A stretch of 64,000 nucleotides of DNA. Origin: Paraspadella gotoi. Taxonomy: Eukaryota; Chaetognatha. This document shows, piece after piece, positions 1 to 15,177 of the stretch. Positions within the stretch are counted from its first letter, which is position 1. Every line of letters begins with the position of its first letter. The stretch spans positions 20,337,476 to 20,401,475 of the forward strand of contig CM119267.1 in NCBI GenBank assembly GCA_051294375.1. Direction: 5' to 3'. The notes beneath the pieces are model-generated. The model was given only the letters and a program-made list of their open reading frames with translations. It was not told the DNA's origin and did no database searches. A program made the translations under genes and the position numbers.

Positions 1-368
1 AATATATTCGTCGAGCAACCGTCCGCATCGCCCAGACTCAATATCGAAACGTGCGTAGGAATTCGGCAAAACGTCCGAGGCTTGGGGTTAATCCAAGTCG
101 GCCGTTGTCAGAGGTGGGGACGGATTTAGGCGCCGAGGAAAATACAGCGTGAAGGACGGGGAACGATAGGGCGGCGAGACGATGAGTTCGGAGACGATTA
201 ACATCCGGGGTCGACGATCAATGGGCAATGGGAAAGTCGGCGTCATTTTTGCTGCCTTTTGTTGCAATAGTAATGGCCTTTTTTGGGGGAAAGAACTTTG
301 TATTCGTCGTTTTCCTCAGATTCAAAAATAAACGATGTGATAAAGAGCTATGATTAAATAAAGCTTTC
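1..368 (+). pseudogene. Degraded 3' end of the chitin-binding-protein gene, left-arm copy
   Basis: The plus strand here is the mirror copy of the C-terminal coding part of the gene at 6251-7385. The shared peptide GIRQNVRGLGL is readable, but an extra A soon after it shifts the frame. More single-base insertions follow, at the segments matching 6480-6500 and 6350-6400, and a stop follows shortly. The 3' end, with a stop overlapping AATAAA near 360, is still recognisable. The upstream part lies outside the window. It is either a pseudogene made by the inverted duplication or a low-accuracy sequence of a second copy. Confidence 0.6.
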
Positions 369-1239
369 GTTTAATACAATAATAGTGACGGAAGACTAGT
401 TAATACAGAATGTGTTAGGGAGGGGTTAAGGTTGTTTAGGTTAAAGGGTTTAAAGTTCGGGTAATTAAATAATAATTTTGTTAAAATTTTTGTTTAAAAA
501 AGTAAATATTTTAAATAGTTTTACAAAAGACCGCAAAAACACGGCGGTCGGCGAAAATAAAATTTAGCCGCAGAATGTAAATAGTAATTATTATTCTTGA
601 TCCAAAATTGGTCAATTGTCATAGTTCAGTTTAAGACGAGCCAGTTTTTGTATCATTTTTAATTTAGTATTTCGTACATCAAACAATAAGGCCCAAAAAA
701 ATTTCCGCAGGTTTTTTGTTGTTGAAAGTACTACCTACTCTATGTCTCTTCCTTCACCCTCTCTGTCTCCATCCGTCTTCATTGCCATCCTCTGTCTCCT
801 GCGGATCGGCTCTCGTCGCGAGGGGCCTGGCCCTTCGCCGCTCGCAACCGGGAAAGCGTCGAGCGGAGGCGACGATTTATCGCGTCTGGCGGAATTGGCG
901 AGGGTCAAGCGAAGACGGTAGATCAGCACTTTTGTTTTTCGTCGAGTTTTACGACTCGACAGATAGAGGGGCGAGGTGAGGATGGGAAGAAACTAAAAAC
1001 TAGAAAAGATTTTGTTGAAAACTTTGGAATAGTTGAGTAAATTTAGGGACCTTTGCTTTATATTTACGGTTATCGTGCGAAATTTCGCTAGCTAATTTTT
1101 GAACTTTATTCCAAATTAAAACTAAGTAATTAAGAACTATTTTATTAACATAAAAGTCTCGACAAATGTTACACCGCTGGTTTTGTCTCCAAATAAAAAA
1201 AAAACCGTTGATAGACGTAGATTATTTTAAATAGCAAAA

Positions 1240-1830
1240 AATGATTCATTCCAATCCCTTGCAGGCACATCGAAACTCCAGGTCCACGCCTTGAAATATT
1301 TTATCGTGTCGAGTAATTTCGAAGACTTCGTATTTACGCTGAACCAGAGTCAAATCGGTTTAATTTTAGACAAAAAACACAAAATAATGAGAATTAAAAA
1401 TAAGAAAGTCACCTCTGGCTAAATTCCTTTCGGTATTTCGTCAACGGAGAACGTCAATATCGTCGTCCCTGGGACCGTAAGTTCCTACCATGTAGCTCTT
1501 CTTAATCGGTGGTGATTCCTTTTTTCTGGATCTCGTGGTGATACTAATTCCGAGACGATGCGCTCCTCTAAGCCGTGAACTCGAGCTGGATTCTGATAAT
1601 TATTGATGACAGTTAGAGATGAGCCAGTCAATTATTTGTTATTGGTTAAAAAATTCACGAATATGAGTCGGAAATTGACTAAAACTTTGACGAAACTTCT
1701 GAATTCCGACTCCTCTTTATAACGGAGAGAGGCGTCTCGCTGTCGAAGTCGACGCTCATTTCTTTACCGTCGAAGAGAAGCTTCAATGCTTCTGATCTTG
1801 AACGAGAGGATTATCCATTTGCATGGATCG
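1240..1830 (-). pseudogene. RhoGDI-like sequence, left-arm copy, frame-broken
   Basis: The minus strand is the mirror copy of the RhoGDI-like gene of the right arm and shows the same exon order. Single-base changes break the frame repeatedly: one extra T before the AAGCTTCTC segment near 1775, changes around the conserved IVSG segment near 1550, and further shifts near 1495 and 1260. At the first of the right arm's lesions this copy is the correct one (it has GAAATG where the right copy has GAATG), so the two copies carry different defects. Family assignment rests on the MVGTYGPR segment, which matches the MVGSYGPR motif of Rho GDP-dissociation inhibitors. Confidence 0.65.
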
Positions 1831-2042
1831 AGAGACGATGTTTTAGTTTAATATTTTATAATTTGGAGAAAGCGAGATAAAGCCTATTCGAAAAAAGATG
1901 GCCCAAGAGAAAAATTACCTCGAGTGACCAAATAAAAATAGGTACACGATAGAACGACACAGATTATCTCGGATTTAAGTTTTAAATAAGACACGGATAT
2001 CGACGGATTCTAATTTTTAAATAAAGCGACACGGATATCCGG

Positions 2043-4554
2043 TTATAAAAAACGACCGTGAGATTTACGCGAATGAAATTTTCCGGAACGCAAATTTAAT
2101 ACCATTTGCTTTTTTTTAATATTGATAGACTTAATAATGAGCTCACATCGATTCGCTTGAAACGAGTTCAGTTTATAATAAAGGATTTTGAAAAACGAAT
2201 CTAAAATATTTTTTTAGAATATAATTTTACGCGGATCAATTAATTCAACAATTTTAATAATTTTTTGATAAAAATTAGTAAAAATTACATGCTTTTTTCT
2301 TGATAGAAATTACAAAATTCATAATTCAGTTTAACTGTGATTTTCTCAATGACTCTAAGAATAACGAATACCTGTTTTTTATCAAGCATTCAAACAAAAA
2401 AAAAAAAAAACTCCGGTTTCAATCCGAATGCTCGATTAAATTCAGATCTTCACTGAAAGATTAGCGAGACAAAAAAAGAGAAAATCTTTAAAAGTTTAAG
2501 CTTCAAGTTAAATAGTTGCGCACGAAATGCCAACCATTTATTTTCAGAATGTATACCGAGTTGTCTACGTAGGCTAAGTAATCAAATTGGTGAGTTTTAA
2601 AAGAATTTTTGGGGTGCTATTCTTTCACCTTTTTTCGCTTTAAGGGACAGTGAAACAAGGGGGGATAAAAAAGCCTGAAATATAACGTTTGACCCTTTAA
2701 CTTAAGCTGTTCTGATATATAATTTTTTTCTTCTAATAATATTTGGAAAGTAGTTTAAAAATTCGATAAAAATCAGCGAGCTTAATTTTCTTTAAAAATC
2801 GGTAAGAAGAAAATCTTTTCAAATTTTAAAAATTTTTTTTCCAAAGAAAGGGTAGAGATCTAATTTTAAAAAGATTTTCAGCTTTTTCATAAAATTTATA
2901 AGAAAAAAACAGGAATGAATCAAAAATTTAAGGTATCGACTGGATTTTATTAAACTTTCTTTCAAATGATTTCTGTTAATTGGAATTGAAAATAAAACTC
3001 TTTGAAGTAATATAAATATATAAAAGAAAGAGAAAGATTCTGTACTTTTTGCTAAAATTTTTAATTGTTATAATTTAGGAATGCAAATATAGTTTAATTA
3101 TACATTTAAGGATGGAATATAAATAATTAATTAATAATTTTACAGTTTTTGTTTTTGTAAGAATAGAATTTAGGTTTGATTTGTCTGCTTTTAAGTAAAT
3201 AATAAATAAAAAAATATTAGTCTTGTAAAGCCTTTGTTCAAGTGAGGCTTAAAACGCTAAAATTATAGCTTTGTACAGTAAAAAAATAAACATTGGAATT
3301 TAAGTAAAAATTACTTTCTAATGCAAAATAGAAATAATGGATTATATAAATATTTAGGTAGGGTTAACTAATTTTTTTTTCATATTATTAAATTTTTGTT
3401 TCGCTAGAATAAGAGGATAGGAATTTTTTTCACACTTTCCGTGCAAAGAAAAATTAATGACTATCACACCATTCAAATTTCCTTTGATGATAGACTCCCC
3501 TTAAGCTTATGATATCATTTTTATCATTCTGGTCCCCTTAAGAATCTTTCGTATATTTTCTTAATCTTCCTTCTTATCATTCTCATCCCTCTTTTCTTCT
3601 TACCTAAGTCTTCGACTTTTCACAACCTTTGTCGTCTTCGGAATTTCATTCGTTAGTGAGCGCCTCATCGAAGTTGTTTTGTGTTTTTGTAAGTCGACGC
3701 AACTTATTTGTCATTGGTCCACAAGCCAATTACGAAAATACTCGGTACGTCGTAGTACTTTATAATCGTCTTTCTTAATCTTCAATCGACGTCCGTTTTT
3801 TTTAACGGTCCCAATTGGACGGTCACAATTTGCGGTATTGATCTCCCTCAATACGATTAAGTGTGCCCCTTTGGTCTGCAGCCGCCCATCAACCCGTTAG
3901 GGGGTCCCCAAGGTTTTTCCCCTAACATAAGTTTTCTGTCATCCTTTGGTCTATTCCATCAATGTCGTTTACTTCATCGCTCTTATCTGTTCGCCTCACC
4001 GGGAACCTCAATCGTCATTCTCCTTTAAGAAAACGAGGTCCTGTTCCATGACAACGAAGCGAACGCGTTCTCCGGTGGATGAATAAAGAGAAGCCGATGA
4101 GAAAACCAACAGCGACGAAGACGACGACGACGACGACGGCAGCTTGAACGATTTCCTAAAGAAGAAATAAGGAAATCTCAAAAAAGTGAAAGAGAAAAAA
4201 AAGTATCAGAATCCGTAAAAATAGGTGTACGTATTAATTAGTCGATATCCACAGCTTCACTACTGCCACCTGGCCTTACTCTTAAAAAAAAATTAACGAG
4301 TTTTACTTGATTGATATTTAAATATTCGAAGAGAGCCATCACGTCGGATTTCCGATTTCACCGATCGCGAGCAGCGAACCGCGCCCTTTCCCCCCCCTCT
4401 CGATCTCAATCTTCGCCGCCGCGTGCGTCGCAATCGCGACCTCCGTGTGAGTCTATTTTTAGATCGGTGATCGGGTTCGTCGTGAAAAATATCGCGAGGT
4501 GAAGATGATCGCATCGTGAAATGTTGCCGGTTGCTCCATTCGTTTTTTTTTTAA
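2043..4554. other. Unique spacer between the inverted arms
   Basis: This is 2.5 kb of AT-rich single-copy sequence with no convincing gene. Between about 4040 and 4160 the plus strand has a short stretch of coding-like composition, including a run of GAC codons, that could be the acidic 5' exon of the RhoGDI-like gene. RhoGDI proteins do have acidic N termini, but no clean splice structure joins it to the later exons. A Ser/Arg-rich open stretch on both strands at 4293-4514 is GC-rich but looks like a CpG-rich promoter-type patch. Confidence 0.4.
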
Positions 4555-4795
4555 TTAAATCCGAGATATCCGTGTCTTTATTTAAAAATTGAATCCTCGA
4601 TATCCGTGTCGTTATTTAAAAATTAAATCCGAGATATCTGTGTCGTTCTATCGTGTACCTATTTTTATTTGGTCACTCGAGGTAAATTTTTCTCTGGCCC
4701 CGGCCCTATTAACTTTTTTCGAATAGCTTTATTCGGCTTTTCTCAAATTATAAAATATTAAACTAAAACATCGTCTCCGTCCATGCAAATGGATA

Positions 4796-5377
4796 ATCCT
4801 CTCGTCAAGATCAGAAGCATGAAGCTTCTCTTCGACGATAAAGAATGAGCGTCGACTTCGACAGCGAGACGCCTCTCTCCGTAAAAGAGGAGTCGGAATT
4901 CAAGTAAGTTTCGCATCAATTAGATTTTAGTCAATTCCGACTCATTTCGTTGAATTTTTAACCGAATAACAAATAATTGACTGGCTTCATTCTCTAACTG
5001 TCATCAAGTTAATTTATCAGAATCCAGCTCGAGTTCACGGTAGAGGAGCGCATCGTCTCGGGAATTAAGTATCACCACGAGATCCAGAAAAAAGGAATCA
5101 CCACCGATAAGAAGAGCTACATGGTAGGAACTTACGGTCCCAGGGACGATCGCATATTTACGTCTCTCCCGTTGACGAAATACCGAAAGGAATTATAGCC
5201 AGAGGTGACTTTTCTTATTTTTAATTCTTCATTATTTTGTCGTTTTTTGTCTAAAATTAAAACCGATTTGACTCTGGTTCAGGTAAATACGAAGTCTCTT
5301 CGAAATTACTCGACGACGATAAAAATATTCTCAAGGCGTGGACCTGGAGTTTCGATGTGTGCAAGGATTGGGAATGA
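4796..5377 (+). pseudogene. RhoGDI-like gene, right-arm copy, two frame lesions
   Basis: Rho GDP-dissociation inhibitors extract Rho-family GTPases from membranes and hold them inactive in the cytosol. Three exon-like blocks are visible: about 4796-4903, 5021-5204 and 5283-5377. They are joined by short introns with GTAAGT...CAG and GTGACT...CAG borders. The translated blocks follow the C-terminal immunoglobulin-like domain of the family: SVKEESEFK, then ERIVSGIKY, MVGTYGPR, DEIPKGIIAR and finally AWTWSFDVCKDW before a stop. One A is missing in GAATGAGC near 4855, and the frame is off near 5150, so the reading frame is broken twice. The normal N-terminal arm that binds the GTPase is not found. 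Either both copies are pseudogenes or this region is poorly sequenced. Confidence 0.7.
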
Positions 5378-6049
5378 ATCATTTTTTGCTATTTAAAATA
5401 ATCTACGTCTATCAACGGTTTTTTTTTATTTGGAGCAAAACCAGGGTGTAACATTTGTCCGAGACTTTTATGTTAATAAATAGTTCTTAATTACTTATGT
5501 TTTAATTTTGGAATAAAGTTCAGAATTAGCTAGCGAAATTTCGGCAACGATAACCGTAAATAAAAGCAAAGGTCCCTAAATTTACTCCAACTACTCCAAA
5601 GTTTTCAACAAAATCTTTTCCTAGTTTTTTGTTTCTTCCCATCCTCACCTCGCCCCCTCTATCTGTCAAGTCGAAACTCGACGAAAAACAAAAGGCTGAT
5701 CTACGTCTTCGCTTTGACCCTCGCAATTCCGCCCAACGACGCATAAATCGTCGCCTCCGCTCGACGCTTTCCCGGTTGCGAGGCGGCGAAGGCCAGGCCC
5801 CCTCGCGACGAAGAGCCGAATCGAGAGACAGAGATGGGAATGAAGACGGATGGAGACAGAGAGGGTGAAGGAAGAGACTAAGAGTAGGAGTACTTTCAAC
5901 ACACAAAAAACCTGGGAAATTTTTTTTGGGCCTTATTTTTGATGTACGAAATACTAAATTAAAAAATGATACAAAAACTGGGTCTTAAACTGAACTATGA
6001 CAATTGACCAATTTGATCAAGAATAATAATTACTATTTACATTCTGGGC

Positions 6050-6210
6050 TAAATTTTATTTTCGCCGACCGCGGTTTTTGCGGCTTTTGTAAAACTATTT
6101 AATAATATTTATTTTTAAACAAAAATTTAAACAAAATATTATTTAATTACCCGAACTTTAAACCCTTTTAACCCTAAACCAACCTTAACCCCTCCCTAAC
6201 ACATTCTGTA
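6050..6210. mobile_element. Truncated copy of the GCCGACC-ended short element (in the right arm)
   Basis: It begins with TTTTATTTTCGCCGACCGCG, close to the terminal sequence of the elements at 13989 and 63254, and continues with the same A/T-rich body and TTAACCCTAAACC-type segments. The second inverted end is missing. The mirror copy lies at about 420-570 in the left arm, so insertion came before the duplication. Confidence 0.6.
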
Positions 6211-6250
6211 TTAACCAGTCTCCGTCATTATTATTGTATAAACGAAAGCT

Positions 6251-7385
6251 TTATTTAATCGATAGCTCTTTATCACATCGTTTATTTTTTGAATCTGGGA
6301 AAACGACGAACCAAAGTTCTTTCCCCCAAAAAAGCCATACTATTGCAACAAAAGGCAGCAAAATGACGCCGACTTTCCCATTGCATTGATCGTCGACCCC
6401 GGATGTTAATCGTCTCCGAACTCCTCGTCTCGCCGCCCTATCGTATCCCCAGTCCTTCACGCTGTATTTCCTCGGCGCTAAATCGTCCCCACCTCTGACA
6501 ACGGCCGACTTGGATAACCCCAAGCCTCGGACGTTTTGCCGAATTCCTACTGCGACGTTTCGATATTGAGTCTGGGCGGATGCGGCACTGGTTGACTCGA
6601 CGATAATGCTGTGGTCTTCGACGAAATTGGTTCGGGTTGTTGCAACACTTCGTTTGGATGATTTTATCACGATTCTGCTAAAATTGAAGTTCTGCAGCGC
6701 ATCCTTTCTTGAACCTTTAAAGGAGTTGACGGGCGCAGCAACGTTACTTCTTTCTGAAACGTCTGCCAGAACGCTTCGCTCGATATTCTCAGATGAAGGC
6801 ATAGAAACGTTTTCACTTTGACCGCTCGGTGTAGCAGAAGCAGTTACAGCAACAGTGTGAGAAACAGAGATATCGTCGCCTTGACTGTTCGATCTCAGAT
6901 CTGCAAAGTTTTCGCTATCTTGAACGGCATGCGTCAAGAGCTTGGTGTTTGTTGTTGGGAAGGTTGTTTCTCTTTGAACGGAACCAGACAAAAAAGACAC
7001 CGTCGAAGGTCCTTGCAACCGCGAGACAGTTACAACGGTTTCCGTCGTCGCTGACTTCGTGGTGCCGACGAAGGGCTTGAAAACGCAAGCGAGCAAACTC
7101 TGATCCCAAACTGTTCCCTCCTGGCAGCAAAAATTGTGGACGGCGACTTTTCCGGTGCCGACAAAGTCGCAACGATAGAAGCAAAAAGGATTCTCAGGGT
7201 TGGCCAGAAACTGACCCGTGAACGTGCAGTTGTTTACGATGGAAGAGCGGGAGGGGGAACTCTGATTTCAAATCAAAGGGTTACGCGTTTACTGTTTATG
7301 TGCTGAGGTTTAATTTAATTTGCTTTACCTCGTTGATCTCCATCAGCCAAAGGATAACAAACATAAACGAATGATTTAATTTCAT
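6251..7385 (-). CDS. Secreted or membrane protein with a peritrophin-type chitin-binding domain
   Basis: Two exons, 7329-7385 and 6251-7261, give 355 residues in one frame. Exon 1 encodes a hydrophobic leader (MKLNHSFMFVILWLM) that looks like a signal peptide. Exon 2 opens with a cysteine cluster (NCTF, NPFCFYRCDF, FCCQEGTVWD, LLACVF). Its spacing fits the CBM14/peritrophin-A chitin-binding fold, where aromatic residues and three disulphides hold polysaccharide. After it comes a Ser/Thr-rich stretch of about 200 residues, likely glycosylated, then a hydrophobic segment (VGVILLPFVAIVWLFW) near the C terminus that may be a membrane anchor. The stop codon overlaps an AATAAA signal (TTAAATAAAG). 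The last 350 bp lie inside the right inverted arm, and a decayed copy lies at 1-368. Chitin binding is inferred from cysteine spacing only. Confidence 0.65.
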
Positions 7386-8059
7386 TTCCTTGGTTATAAA
7401 AAGACATAAATAAATAAAAAAAATATTTCGAAAACAACTTAAGGTAAACTTTAGTATTAAAAGGATATTTTATTGTAATAATATAAAAATTTAAAAAGAA
7501 AAAATTATTAGTCTTCGTAAAATGTTGCAATAATGCCACTAATTTCGAGTCATCGACGTCAGTCATGGATCGCATATATTATTATTAATATTATTAACAA
7601 TCTGAAATCTTTTTTTTCTGCTTTATTTATCTAACTTATTTATTTACTTTATTTATCTATCTTTATTTATTTAACTGGGTCTTAAATTTCTGTGCTTGTA
7701 GATTTTGTGATAGATCTGTTTTAGTCTCCTTACATGTTTTTGATATGTACAATAATCCACACATTAAATAAATGAGTTATTTTTTTTATGCCTTTGGTCT
7801 TACGACTAATTATATAGCTCGCCCTCAGTATACGTATTCCGACAAGGAAATCACGCGAATATAAAACAACGAATTCAATTTTAATTATTCAATAATTAAA
7901 AATATTTATTCATAACTGAAGAAAACAAAACAAAAAATACTGAAAAATCAAACAAAATCAAATCAAATCTCACTAAAAAATCAAAAAGGCTAGAAATTGC
8001 TCTATGTAGAAGAAGTTTGCTGGTCGAACGAAAAAAAGAAACAAAAGAGAGAAAGAGCG
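7386..8059. other. AT-rich intergenic region
   Basis: No gene seen. It includes runs of TTTATTTATC-type repeats near 7620-7680. On the minus strand several AATAAA hexamers lie downstream of the ABCC stop codon (about 7895-7910), suitable for its polyadenylation. Confidence 0.5.
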
Positions 8060-13702
<5,643 letters not shown>

Positions 13703-13988
13703 TTTGTTTTTATTATTAATATTTATTCAAGATATATCTTTTAATAAAAGATGACGATTTCAGATTTCATGATTATAATAATAATAAACAAAGAACACAA
13801 AGATAACGAATATATGCCACTGTGCGATATTATCTAATATGGACCAAGACGTCTCGAAAAAATAATTATAACTTTGTTAGTGAGTGAGTGGATGCCCAAT
13901 TGCCTATTTATTGTCCTGGGCACTTTCAGCTAGGAAACTGGGATTACATTGAGACCGGGACGAACATTCCAAACATTTTTGGGGGTTA

Positions 13989-14145
13989 TTTTTACTTTCG
14001 CCGACCGGGTGGTTCAAGGTTAGGGGTGGTTAAGGTTAAAAAGGTTTAGAAGATAAGTAATAATTTTTAGTAATTTTTTTTAAAAAATGAATATTTTAAA
14101 AAAATTTTCAAAAAACGCCAAAACCCTAGTCGGCGAAAGTAAAAT
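13989..14145. mobile_element. Small non-autonomous element with terminal inverted repeats (MITE-like), copy 1
   Basis: About 157 bp. The left end TTTTACTTTCGCCGACCGGG is mirrored at the right end by the related CTAGTCGGCGAAAGTAAAA. The interior is AT-rich with TTAGGGTT/GGTTAAGG-like segments. The same design recurs at 63254-63444 and, truncated, in both inverted arms. No coding capacity. A target-site duplication is not certain. Confidence 0.75.
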
Positions 14146-14381
14146 TTTGCCAAAATGATTAAAAAATTGTTTATAATAGTAAAGATAATTTCAAACTTTG
14201 TTATTGAAATTCGAGGAAGAACGACTTATCCAGCTGGCGACCGGTTTTTCAAAATTATAAAATCCGGATTTTTAGGATACGGCGAGTTCGTAACTCAAGA
14301 CATAAAATATTCAATTAAATTACAGTTGTGTACATAACGATTTATGCACTAATTTTTTTTTTAAATAATAATTCCATAAAA

Positions 14382-14705
14382 CTAAATTAAAAATGTGATT
14401 TGATATTTTTTATCTAACGAGAAAGTAAGTCTTTTTATAAATTTCCGTCCGGTTGTTTTAAATAAATCAGAAAAGAGTTCCTCAGTTCTCTCAAGATCAT
14501 TCGTCACTCGACTTTTCAAGGTTTTCGTTCGATATCTTTCTCGTTGAAAATTTACTTGAAAACTATCTGGAGGAAAATCACCATTCACCAAGTACACAAG
14601 ACAGTGTATGATATTTTGTTTTACTTTTTCGGCCATCGACACTGAGCAACCATTTATCGGCATTGACGATATGCTGATTGAACAGACGACGGCAGCAAAT
14701 TCTTC
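14382..14705 (-). CDS. Doubtful short ORF, unrecognised
   Basis: An open minus-strand frame of about 105 codons, with an internal Met from which 93 residues read MPINGCSVSMAEKVKQNII and onward, ending in a Lys/Arg-rich stretch. Composition looks more protein-like than its surroundings, but no family was recognised. No clear exons connect to it, and a second frame is also open over part of it. It may be a remnant or an isolated exon. Confidence 0.2.
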   Translation of the reverse strand, partial: EEFAAVVCSISISSMPINGCSVSMAEKVKQNIIHCLVYLVNGDFPPDSFQVNFQRERYRTKTLKSRVTNDLERTEELFSDLFKTTGRKFIKRLTFSLDKKYQITFLI

Positions 14706-15177
14706 CGGACGTTAAGATTCAATCATGTGTCAGTGTGAAACTTTTCGGAAGATTCATCATATGATCAAAACGAAGTCGGAAATGCCCCTCGAACAACTAA
14801 AAAACGAGCTATTACTTTTCTTATACCATGCTAAATAATGTGAGACAAAAAAAAAAACTCACTTGATTAGCTAAAATAAATTGTAATTCCGTTTTAAAAT
14901 AAATGAGGCAAAATTAAAATTAGCACTATTTTCGAAAATTTTCAGAAACGAAATCTACCAAAAAAGGCGTGAAGTTATTAAAAAAAAAAATCACTTTTAG
15001 CAATGAATAATTGCCATATCATATAAAAATTGATTTCCATATTGTAATTGGATCGTAGTTAATAATTCATTATTCGTTCAGCTAACACGGGGTCTAAATT
15101 AACAAAATCGTAAAGAATTTGATTCAGAACTAAGTCTAAGACTAAATTTATATCTTTTTTCGTCGAATCTTATTTCT

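Larger units (their letters stand above)
1..2042. repeat. Left arm of a large inverted duplication
   Basis: This stretch matches the reverse complement of 4555-6608 along its whole length. For example, the tract at 720-780 pairs with 5830-5895, and 1421-1600 pairs with 5030-5200. It starts before the window, because base 1 already pairs with about 6607. The inner end is near 2042, where similarity stops abruptly. Many differences between arms are single-base insertions or deletions, often in homopolymers, and most of the extra bases near the left end are in this arm. It contains a frame-broken minus-strand RhoGDI-like copy and a degraded plus-strand copy of the 3' end of the chitin-binding gene. 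It also holds part of the short dispersed element seen at 13989 and 63254. Confidence 0.9.
4555..6608. repeat. Right arm of a large inverted duplication
   Basis: Reverse-complement partner of 1-2042. It begins with a short array of near-identical units at 4561-4650 (GAGATATCCGTGTC repeated about three times, spaced by ATTTAAAAATT). It continues through a plus-strand RhoGDI-like gene and ends inside the last coding exon of the minus-strand chitin-binding gene, so the duplication breakpoint lies within a gene. The two arms differ mainly by short indels. Confidence 0.9.
13703..15177. other. Intergenic region with a short element and a doubtful ORF
   Basis: AT-rich. Contains the short inverted-ended element at 13989-14145 and a minus-strand open stretch at 14382-14705, listed separately. 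Nothing else is supported. Confidence 0.5.
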
